Positions 29,270-37,808 of a stretch of DNA of 64,000 nt are shown piece after piece. The notes under the pieces were generated by a model. It made no database searches, was not told the DNA's origin, and saw only the letters and a list, made by a program, of their open reading frames with translations. The stretch is from Cycloclasticus sp. (GTDB taxonomy: Bacteria; Pseudomonadota; Gammaproteobacteria; Methylococcales; Cycloclasticaceae). The stretch covers positions 1 to 64,000 of the forward strand of contig NVUJ01000010.1 in assembly GCA_002733135.1 (NCBI GenBank). The letters are read 5' to 3'. How positions within the stretch are numbered: position 1 is the first letter of the stretch; every line of letters begins with the position of its first letter. Both the position numbers and the translations under genes were made by a program.

Positions 29270-29851
29270 ATGAGTAATATCGTAAATGAAGTGACTTCAG
29301 CTAATTCTGAATACGCAGCTAGTTTTGGTGATAAAAAAGACCTCCCAATGCCTCCAGGAAGGCAGTTTGCAATCTTAACCTGCATGGATGCTCGACTAGA
29401 CCCTGCAAAATATGCTGGGCTTGCAGAAGGCGACGCACATGTCATTCGTAATGCAGGCGGAAGAGCCAGTGATGACGCAATTCGTTCGCTAATCATTTCT
29501 TATAAATTACTGGGCACAAAAGAGTGGTTTGTTATTCATCATACTGATTGTGGAATGGAAACTTTCACAACAGAAATTATTGGCGACTTGTTATCTGGCA
29601 GCCTCAAAACATCCAGTGTAGATGCCTCTGGTTGGCATGACAGTAATGCTGGCGGCGGCACAACGGATGGAAAATTCATCAACTGGCTAACTATTAGCAA
29701 TCAAGAAAAAAGCGTATTGGAAGATGTTCAACGCATCAGAAGTAATTCAATGGTGCCTCGTGATATTCCAATTTACGGCTACATCTATGACTGCAAATCG
29801 GGTCAACTTGTAGAAGTTCCTGATGCTACAGAAGCTGGCAAAGCCAGTTAA
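29270..29851 (+). CDS. Beta-class carbonic anhydrase
   Basis: Beta-carbonic anhydrases interconvert CO2 and bicarbonate. The 193-residue protein has the zinc residues C38, H91 and C94 and the catalytic dyad D40/R42 (CMDARLD; HHTDCGM). Length and the [17 protein letters not shown] stretch fit the shorter, Rv1284-like branch. A strong AGGAG ribosome site precedes the ATG, so it is likely well translated. No signal peptide, hence cytoplasmic. It lies inside the rnpB-flanked segment, so it is probably an accessory rather than the only carbonic anhydrase. Confidence 0.92.
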   Translation: MSNIVNEVTSANSEYAASFGDKKDLPMPPGRQFAILTCMDARLDPAKYAGLAEGDAHVIRNAGGRASDDAIRSLIISYKLLGTKEWFVIHHTDCGMETFTTEIIGDLLSGSLKTSSVDASGWHDSNAGGGTTDGKFINWLTISNQEKSVLEDVQRIRSNSMVPRDIPIYGYIYDCKSGQLVEVPDATEAGKAS

Positions 29852-29973
29852 ACTGCCTTAGCTTGACTACTTAAAATTTCTCCGTGAATACCACCTTCAT
29901 GTAGTACTTTTAGGTAGCCAGCTATTTTTATTTGAATTAGACTTTAATATAACTCAATAACAAGATTACTTTT

Positions 29974-30468
29974 ATGACAGCACACAATCTTATCTCTGCA
30001 CTTTTTTTATTCTTATTGTCACTCCTAGTGTCACCTATTTATGCTGACACTAAATCAACAGCACCATGGGGCCATGCCGAAACACTCGACATAAAATACC
30101 CGCCACATAAAGTCATCTATGACTTAACAACGGGCGACCTTAAAGAGCTTGATTTTACTCTCAGCAGAATAAGCTATCTTAATAGCCTATACGGCGCTGA
30201 CCCTTTTGAAAGTTCAATCATCGTTGTCATCCATGAAAAAGCACTAGAGCATTTCGCCATTGAAAACTTAAGTGACAACAAACAATTAATGGAGCGCGCA
30301 AGAAACCTAACCATAGGCAGCACCATTGAATTTCGTATGTGTAAAGTGTCCACAAAATTCAAAGGCTATGAACCAAAAGACATACACGGTTTTGTTCAAA
30401 TGGTACCTATGGCTGATGCTGAAATCATTAGGCTTCAATTAGAAGAAGGCTATGCCTACATAAAGTAA
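29974..30468 (+). CDS. Exported DsrE/DsrF-like family protein
   Basis: The 164-residue precursor has a signal peptide (hydrophobic residues 5-21, likely cleavage after IYA) and a mature domain with the DsrE-type pattern: KVIYDLTTGD, then a predicted helix, then SSIIVVIHEKALEHF, and later RARNLTIGSTIEFRMCKVS. The single mature Cys in FRMCKVS is at the place where sulfur-carrier members keep their reactive cysteine. Periplasmic DsrE-like proteins are common in marine bacteria and their role is mostly unknown. The ribosome site is weak. It is convergent with DoxX, 35 nt away. Confidence 0.65.
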   Translation: MTAHNLISALFLFLLSLLVSPIYADTKSTAPWGHAETLDIKYPPHKVIYDLTTGDLKELDFTLSRISYLNSLYGADPFESSIIVVIHEKALEHFAIENLSDNKQLMERARNLTIGSTIEFRMCKVSTKFKGYEPKDIHGFVQMVPMADAEIIRLQLEEGYAYIK

Positions 30469-30503
30469 AGTCCCTTAATGCTGTTCTAGAACCCTTAAGC
30501 ATA

Positions 30504-30878
30504 CTATCTTTTATCGAAACCCCAGATACCTGCGCCACGAGCTGCAATAAATAGAAAAACAAAACAGAATAAAACTGCTGTCTCTCCACCATTAGCCATT
30601 GGTAACAGAGCTTTAGAGCTATGAACCATCCAATATGCCACAGCCATTGTTCCACTTGATATGAATGCTGCTGGGCGTGTAAACAACCCCAACATGATTA
30701 AACCCCCGCCTAATAATTCAATGCCACCAGCAGCGCTAATCATTATGTTTAATGATGGCTGGGGGAAATTAATTGGGAAATTAAAAAACTTTTGCGTCCC
30801 ATGCCATATAAATAAGAACCCACTGACTATTCTCAACAACGCATATAAATGCTCTTGGTATTTATCTAAAAAACACAT
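30504..30878 (-). CDS. DoxX family membrane protein
   Basis: The 124-residue protein has four hydrophobic helices and typical DoxX segments: LLRIVSGFLFIWHGTQKFF, GGIELLGGGLIMLGLFTRPAAF and a C-terminal ARGAGIWGFDKR. DoxX-like proteins are small inner-membrane proteins linked to thiol/oxidative stress and sulfur metabolism in some bacteria; their chemistry is not settled. The ATG at 30878 has a GAGG ribosome site. A DsrE-like sulfur-relay-type protein as convergent neighbour is suggestive but proves nothing. Confidence 0.85.
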   Translation of the reverse strand: MCFLDKYQEHLYALLRIVSGFLFIWHGTQKFFNFPINFPQPSLNIMISAAGGIELLGGGLIMLGLFTRPAAFISSGTMAVAYWMVHSSKALLPMANGGETAVLFCFVFLFIAARGAGIWGFDKR

Positions 30879-31209
30879 TGTTTATCCTCTTATTATTGTT
30901 TGAAATGATGACGCTAAATTTTCGAATCATGAGCATCCCCTTGGTAGTCGCAACTTATGCCCTACCTTTTAAAAACATAGAACTTCATGTATGGTGAAAA
31001 CCATTATGAACGAATGGCATGGGAATCATGCCTCGCTTCCTGCTAAATAAAAGACCAGACAAAGATAGTTAAGTTCAGTTAATTCTAAAGAACTTATAGA
31101 GCCAGCCGTTTAGGCGATAAAATAACAACCATAAAAAGACCTACAATTTCTCGTAAGTCTTTAATTATATTGGTGGCCCTTGAAGAGCTTTAGCCTTCGA
31201 GCAATTAAG
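30879..31209. other. Intergenic region between DoxX and the ABM lipoprotein gene
   Basis: No gene is supported in these 331 nt. They hold the leftward promoter region of doxX, a perfect GGCATG/CATGCC inverted repeat at 31016-31032, a 19-codon frame overlapping it, and the terminator of the ABM gene at 31135-31162. Confidence 0.5.
31135..31162 (-). terminator. Rho-independent terminator of the ABM lipoprotein gene
   Basis: Read leftward, AAAGACTTAC pairs with GTAGGTCTTT around a GAGAAATT loop, and the right arm runs into TTTTTA. It lies about 50 nt after the stop of the ABM gene at 31210. Confidence 0.65.
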
Positions 31210-31936
31210 CTATTTAGAAACCATCACTAAAACTTCAAATTTCTGAACATTTGCGACGACATCCTTATCCCACCCACCTTCTATCAAAGCCTCTGCATTT
31301 GCATTTGCCTTTATAGCAGCTGCTATTTCTCCAGCAAAGTGCGCATCAACACCAGATTGATTAGCAAAAAAATCAATTACCACAAACTCATCTTCAAAAA
31401 CCTGAACAGCAAACCAATAAGCCGTTTTAGGCTCAGTCTTTTCAACAATTGCTGTACCTGTTTTCAGAAAGTCAGCTAATGCGCCAGCTTTTCCAAATTT
31501 AGCTTTAAGCGGAACAAACAGTGCGATTTTCATTTCACCTGGGTTGTTTGATGTCTTAGTCGATAGCACTTTAGGGTTCCTAACATCCGCAAGCACCCCC
31601 TTCTCCCAACCACCTTGCACTAAACTACCTGACTTTTCCTTAAGCGCAGCTGCAACCTTCCCTGCAAAATGGGCCTCTCTACCTGAAGCATCTTCGAAGG
31701 CATCAAATATCATCATGTCATCCTTATTTTTAAGCCCTGCCCACACTAGTGTTTTTGGCTCAGTTTGAGTAACCAATCTTGCTCCTGCAATTAAGAGTTC
31801 AGCTAAACCTTGCTCTTGGCCTTGCTTAGCTTTTAATGGAACATAGGTGGCTTCTGTAATAGTAACCCCCTGTACAAGCACTCAATCCAAACAGCACAAA
31901 GACTAGTGAAGCAAATGTAAATTTGTTTTTAAGCAC
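31210..31936 (-). pseudogene. Lipoprotein with two ABM domains, frameshifted after the lipobox
   Basis: An AAGGAGG ribosome site five nt before a GTG at 31936 opens a lipoprotein signal (FTFASLVFVLFGLSAC, lipobox L18-S-A-C21). At a run of five G (plus strand C5, 31866-31870) this frame goes wrong and stops at codon 37. The frame carrying the rest of the protein, readable from 31881 to the stop at 31210, joins perfectly if the run had four G (CTGVTITEATYVPLKAK). The body is two similar domains of about 100 residues, each with VPLKAK, TEPKT, AHFAG and GGW motifs, typical of antibiotic-biosynthesis-monooxygenase (ABM) ferredoxin-like folds. It may be a recent pseudogene, a phase-variable gene or a sequencing error; the intact body argues the break is young or not real. 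Confidence 0.8.
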
Positions 31937-32253
31937 GATAACCTCCTTAATAAATATTAATTGTTAGTCGCTAAAAGCAGTGACAATTAACCACATGAAA
32001 GCTAACTTTTTTATTCTAAGCCGAACAAAGACCCCTGACCACAGATAAAATTAATTCTAGACTATATCAAATTGATAGGCCTCTTAGCTTCGTCAAGCGC
32101 TAACTGGTAATCTAGAGTGATTTGTCAGTTAAGTTCTCACAACTCGATTTCCCACTTTACGTTAGGGCGCTATAAGGTGACTTTGTACCATCACGTTAGC
32201 TCTCCAAGTGAAAATATTGCTAACACATTGATAAATATAGAAGAAATGAAAAA
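31937..32253. other. Non-coding right end of the rnpB-flanked segment
   Basis: No gene is seen in these 317 nt. They include the strong ribosome site of the leftward lipoprotein gene (about 31942-31948), presumably its promoter, and the GTACCAT motif at 32185-32191 that mirrors the repeats near the left end. The T-rich stretch just left of 32254 may help terminate rnpB transcription. Confidence 0.5.
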
Positions 32254-32614
<361 letters not shown>

Positions 32615-32645
32615 GAGTGCAGTGTACAAACTAACGCATTATCTA

Positions 32646-33503
32646 TCAATCACTATCATTTATTTTTAACGCCGCTTTATACAACTCTTTTTTTGGCTGA
32701 CCCGTTAGTTCTAGCGCTAATTTTACCGCTGTTTTGAGCGAGCATTCCGACAATAGTATTTTAAGGGTATCTAGCGCTTCTTTCGGCAACCCTTCATATT
32801 GTTGTTTTTTATCGATGCCTTCTATTAATACGACGAATTCTCCACGCTGCATATTGCTATCTGTGGCGACTCTTTCATAAAGCTCATCTACAGAACCGGT
32901 GCTGATTGTCTCATACGTTTTTGTCAACTCTCTTGCAATGCTCATAAGCCGAGCCGGTTCGTACACCGCTTTTATATCTTCCATGCATTTTAATATTCGA
33001 TGACTAGATTCGTACAACACCAGTGTTTTTTGCTCCAACCGATGAGATTCAAACATCGCCTTACGGGCGCCAGACGTTCGTGGCGCAAAACCTTCGAAAC
33101 TAAACCGGTCTGTTGCCAATCCTGCAGCGCTCAGAGCGACTATTAGCGCACAACAACCTGGGATGGGTACTACTTGGATGCCAGCTTGTTTTACGTGCCT
33201 TACCAGTGAATACCCAGGGTCATTTATTAAGGGCGTCCCAGCGTCTGAAATAAGCGCTATGGATTCGCCCTCTTGAAGACGATTAATTAATACCTGACGT
33301 TTCTTATCTTCATTGTGGTCATGATAAGCTGTCATCGGTGTTTTGATTGAATGGTGCTTCAATAATACTTTACTGTTGCGCGTGTCTTCTGCAGCGATGA
33401 GGTTAACTGAGCTAAGCACCTCTAATGCACGGATACTAATGTCGGCTAAATGACCAATCGGCGTTGCAACGATATAAAGTATGCCGTTATTGTTTGACAT
33501 CAA
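32646..33503 (-). CDS. rsmI: 16S rRNA (cytidine1402-2'-O)-methyltransferase RsmI
   Basis: RsmI adds the 2'-O-methyl group to C1402 of 16S rRNA, working on the same base as RsmH. The 285-residue tetrapyrrole-methylase-fold protein shows the N-terminal LYIVATPIGHLADIS, the AEDTRNSKVLL and the ALISDAGTPLINDPG SAM-binding motifs. It reads leftward into rnpB and is divergent from lpoA, 70 nt away. Confidence 0.97.
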   Translation of the reverse strand: MMSNNNGILYIVATPIGHLADISIRALEVLSSVNLIAAEDTRNSKVLLKHHSIKTPMTAYHDHNEDKKRQVLINRLQEGESIALISDAGTPLINDPGYSLVRHVKQAGIQVVPIPGCCALIVALSAAGLATDRFSFEGFAPRTSGARKAMFESHRLEQKTLVLYESSHRILKCMEDIKAVYEPARLMSIARELTKTYETISTGSVDELYERVATDSNMQRGEFVVLIEGIDKKQQYEGLPKEALDTLKILLSECSLKTAVKLALELTGQPKKELYKAALKINDSD

Positions 33504-33573
33504 ACACCTCGAAAAAGATACTGGTTGATAGGTTTATCATTTTTTTAATTTTATTGTTGAATTAGCGTTACTT

Positions 33574-35300
33574 ATGGATTATTGCAGCCTTAGATTACCC
33601 ACCAATATTAAACTAATCTTTCTTTTAATCATCGCTCTCATTTTACCGAGTTGCGCGACTATTAAACAGGGCCCAGTTCGACAAAATAGTCAGTCTAACG
33701 CATTGGCTATTGAGGCCCAACAAGCTCTATCTCAAGATCAATACGATGTAGCAGCTAATTTTTTTATGCAACTGGCAAACAATAGCATTGACGAACAAAA
33801 AATCGAATATCTTATCTCAGCAGCCGACGCTTATTTAAGAGCCAATGACTTATTAGCTAGTGCACGTACACGCGTTTCACTTGATTCACTTCTTGCTCAA
33901 TCAGACAAACAACTTAGCAACCAAACAACGCTGATTGAAACATTGTTTTTAATACCTGAAGAGGAAATAAATACACTAGACATGGCCGGAAATATAGCCT
34001 TTGAAGGTTGGGCTGAATTAGCAAGCCTGCTTAAACATCAAATTATTTTCGAGCCAAACAACCCTGACATCAGCGCATGGAGAAGCCAGTATCCCTTGCA
34101 CACTGCTAACGACATATTTTTACCTTTTCTTGCAAAACAAGCAGCAATAAACTTCAAAACGCCTGAAAAAGTAGGTGTCTTTTTACCCACTAAAGGGCCT
34201 CTCTCGAAAGCCGCCTATAGCATTAAAAAAGGCATCATGACCTCTGCCTACACAATGTCTAATCGTTGGAACATAAATGTTAAATTTTATGACACCTCTT
34301 CAACTCCTGTTGAAACTTTGTATGAACAAGCCGCCCAGGATGGTATTCGTGTCATTATCGGCCCATTAGATAAATCTAACGTTAACAAAATAGCCGCTAT
34401 ACAAAACCTTCATATTCCTGTTATTTCATTAAATAAAAATGGCGACCACACGAGCAAAAATTATTACGAATTTTCCTTATCGCCAGAAGACGACATCGCG
34501 CAAGTTTTAAGCCTCGCTTGGCTTAAGGGGCATCAAAAAATACTCATCCTTGCTCCGCAATCACAGCACGGCAATCGCTTATCGAGTCACTCATCTATCA
34601 TTTGGCAACAACTGGGTGGGCATGTGCTAGACGTTCAAACATACACTATTAAACAAGCAGACTATTCCGACCCTATAAAAAACCTGTTGCAACTGGATAA
34701 AAGCGTTAGTCGCTATAAACAACTGCGTCAACGACTTAACTTAGATCTCGAATTCGAAGAGAGACGCCGTCATGATGCGGATTTTATTTTTCTAATAGCC
34801 TCGCCAAGAGAAGGCCGTTTAATTAAGCCTCAACTACGTTTTCATCGGGCTTCGAAGGTACCCGTTTTTAGCACATCACAAATTTATCAAGGCGAAATAA
34901 ATCCTGTTGCAAACAGGGATTTAGACGGTGTTATATTTTGCGACATGCCTTGGTTAATTGATAAAAACAAGCGTTTAACAGGCGCCCTGAACCATGCATA
35001 TAAACTTTGGCCAAATACACCTAGCACGCACAAACGCCTAATGGCTCTAGGCTATGATGCGCAACAATTAACGCCACATTTAGATAGATTAAAAACCAGC
35101 GATTTCGCACGGCTTGATGGTAAAACCGGCATCCTTTCAATGACTCGTAATGGAACCGTTAACCGCCAACTAAGCTGCGGAAGATTCCGACGAGGTATCG
35201 TTAAATCTTTCGGTCTCGCACCGAATTTTCGAAAAGTTACGAATATGACTCAAGAGAACGCAATTAACAGGCCTATTAGTAGTAATACCTCACCATTTTA

Positions 35301-35301
<1 letters not shown>
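33574..35301 (+). CDS. lpoA: Penicillin-binding-protein activator LpoA
   Basis: LpoA is the outer-membrane lipoprotein that reaches through the periplasm to activate the peptidoglycan synthase PBP1A. The 575-residue product has a lipoprotein signal (LILPSC lipobox; Cys near residue 28), a TPR-like N-terminal domain (about 45-190) and a C-terminal periplasmic-binding-protein-like domain (VGVFLPTKGPLSKAAYSIKKG, positions 204-224; IRVIIGPLDKSNV; VPVISLNKNG). Length fits. The position next to rsmI and yraN is the conserved one. The stop overlaps the yraN GTG as TAGTG. Confidence 0.93.
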
Positions 35302-36261
<960 letters not shown>

Positions 36262-36266
36262 CCTTT

Positions 36267-36854
36267 ATGAACACACATAGAACACAAATTTTTTCCTGCC
36301 TATTGATAACGTCTTTAATATCGGGCTGTGCTGCTGTTGCCATAGGAGGAGCAACAACTGGTGTTGCTGTTTTACACGACCGACGCACAACTGGCACTGT
36401 TATTGACGACCAAACTATCGAGTTAAAAGCGCTTAAAGTTTTATACGGCGATGAAAATATTCGCAACAACACGCACGTTAACGCAACCAGCTACAACAAC
36501 GTGCTGCTGCTTACTGGAGAGGCACCTACAGAGCAATTAAGAAATCAAATTGTGGGACAAGTTAGAAAAATACCGAAGGTTAGTAAAATTCATAATCAAA
36601 TTCTATTGGCCGCGCCCAGCACTTTAATTTCACGAAGCAGTGACAGTTATGTAACCAGCAAAGCCAAAGTAGCTTTATTTGACCTTAATAGAATTGCAGG
36701 GTTTGACCCCACACGAGTTAAAGTTGTGACAGAAAATGGCGTCGTCTACTTAATGGGGTTGCTTAAACAACACGAAGTAACGCCCGTTGTCGAAACAATA
36801 CGACGTGTAGGTGGCGTTCAGCGAGTTGTCAGATTATTTGAAATTATTGAATAA
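36267..36854 (+). CDS. dolP: Outer-membrane lipoprotein with two BON domains, DolP (YraP)
   Basis: The 195-residue precursor has a lipoprotein signal ending LISGC, then two BON domains (about 45-115, with ALKVLYGDENIRNNTHVNAT and VLLLTGEAPT; and about 125-195, with KAKVALFDL, GVVYLMGLLK). DolP supports outer-membrane integrity and the BAM machinery in E. coli. It starts 5 nt after the SIS gene and ends the rightward lpoA-yraN-SIS-dolP operon. A weak 6-bp stem (36852-36869) between dolP and the convergent nadC may be a terminator. Confidence 0.93.
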   Translation: MNTHRTQIFSCLLITSLISGCAAVAIGGATTGVAVLHDRRTTGTVIDDQTIELKALKVLYGDENIRNNTHVNATSYNNVLLLTGEAPTEQLRNQIVGQVRKIPKVSKIHNQILLAAPSTLISRSSDSYVTSKAKVALFDLNRIAGFDPTRVKVVTENGVVYLMGLLKQHEVTPVVETIRRVGGVQRVVRLFEIIE

Positions 36855-36887
36855 CCCAAAGCTGGGTTAATTATTCGCCATCAGTTG

Positions 36888-37733
36888 CTAAACATAATCT
36901 TCTAGCATTACGCGCATAGAAAGATCGGCCGCTTGGACATTTTTTGTTAACGCGCCAACAGATACAAAATCCACGCCCGTTAATGCAATATCTCGAATGG
37001 TAGATAAATCGACATTCCCTGACGCTTCAAGCTTTGCCGCTCCTTTGGTTAACTGCACAGCTTGCTTTAATTGATTAAGGTTAAAGTTATCCAATAAAAG
37101 AATATCAGCCTTCGCATCCAGTGCTTGTTGAACTTCATCCAAGTTTTCTACTTCTACCTCAACGTTAACCGAATCACTTACTAAGCGCGCTGACGAAACA
37201 GCTTGCATAATAGAGCCTGCGGCCATAATGTGATTTTCTTTAATTAAAATGCCGTCATATAAGCCCACTCGGTGATTAGAAGCACCGCCGCATTTCACTG
37301 CATATTTTTGCGCTAGTCTTAAGCCTGGTAGCGTTTTTCGAGTATCTAAAACGACAGTCTTTGTGCCTTCAACAGCTTTCGCAAATTGATTTGCCAATGT
37401 CGCCGTGGAAGACAATGTTTGCAAAATATTTAACGCCGCTCTCTCACCTGACATTAGAGCTCGAGCAGGCCCAGACAAAAAGCACAATGTATCACCAGCA
37501 AAGGCTTGGCTGCCTTCTAATTGTTGCCAATCTATATCAATATTAGGGTTTAATTGTTTGAATATCTCATCCACCCAAGCTTGGCCACAAACTATGGTGG
37601 CTTCACGGGTCATAATCGTCGCCTTAGCTAACGTATTATCCGGAATAACGAGGGCCGTTAAATCACCGCCGCCAATGTCTTCAGATAGGAAACGAGCGAC
37701 ATCGTCAGATATTATTTTTGGATTTAGCATCAT
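36888..37733 (-). CDS. nadC: Nicotinate-nucleotide pyrophosphorylase (carboxylating) NadC
   Basis: NadC makes nicotinate mononucleotide from quinolinate and PRPP in NAD synthesis. The protein shows EDIGGGDLTA near the start, GERAALNILQTLS, VLDTRKTLPGLRLAQKYAVKCGG (positions 135-157 from the long start) and VEVEVENLDEV, all family landmarks. I start it at the ATG at 37733 (281 residues; a second ATG follows at once). The longer frame from 37763 begins inside the hairpin terminator of the gene upstream and would add ten atypical residues. Confidence 0.95.
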   Translation of the reverse strand: MMLNPKIISDDVARFLSEDIGGGDLTALVIPDNTLAKATIMTREATIVCGQAWVDEIFKQLNPNIDIDWQQLEGSQAFAGDTLCFLSGPARALMSGERAALNILQTLSSTATLANQFAKAVEGTKTVVLDTRKTLPGLRLAQKYAVKCGGASNHRVGLYDGILIKENHIMAAGSIMQAVSSARLVSDSVNVEVEVENLDEVQQALDAKADILLLDNFNLNQLKQAVQLTKGAAKLEASGNVDLSTIRDIALTGVDFVSVGALTKNVQAADLSMRVMLEDYV

Positions 37734-37753
37734 GTATGTTCTTTGATATAAAG

Positions 37754-37774
37754 AAACCTCCATAATGGAGGTTT
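37754..37774 (-). terminator. Terminator between the DUF1631 gene and nadC
   Basis: A perfect 9-bp stem (AAACCTCCA/TGGAGGTTT) with a 3-nt loop is followed leftward by CTTTAT. It lies about 35 nt after the DUF1631 stop and 20 nt before the nadC start, so nadC probably has its own promoter or depends on read-through. Confidence 0.65.
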
Positions 37775-37808
37775 TTCATTATCACATAAATCAAAAAAGA
37801 TAAAAATA

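Noticed and set aside
31016-31032. GGCATG/CATGCC palindrome between DoxX and the ABM gene as a regulator site
   Set aside because: Only six base pairs per arm, no T-run, no consistent position relative to a start; too weak to call.
31210-31881. ABM protein starting at the GTG at 31881 as a normal cytoplasmic protein
   Set aside because: That start has no ribosome site and lies within the lipobox region; the strong ribosome site and signal peptide upstream in another frame show the true gene begins at 31936.
37734-37763. nadC start at 37763
   Set aside because: The codon lies in the loop of a perfect terminator hairpin, and the added residues are not family-like.
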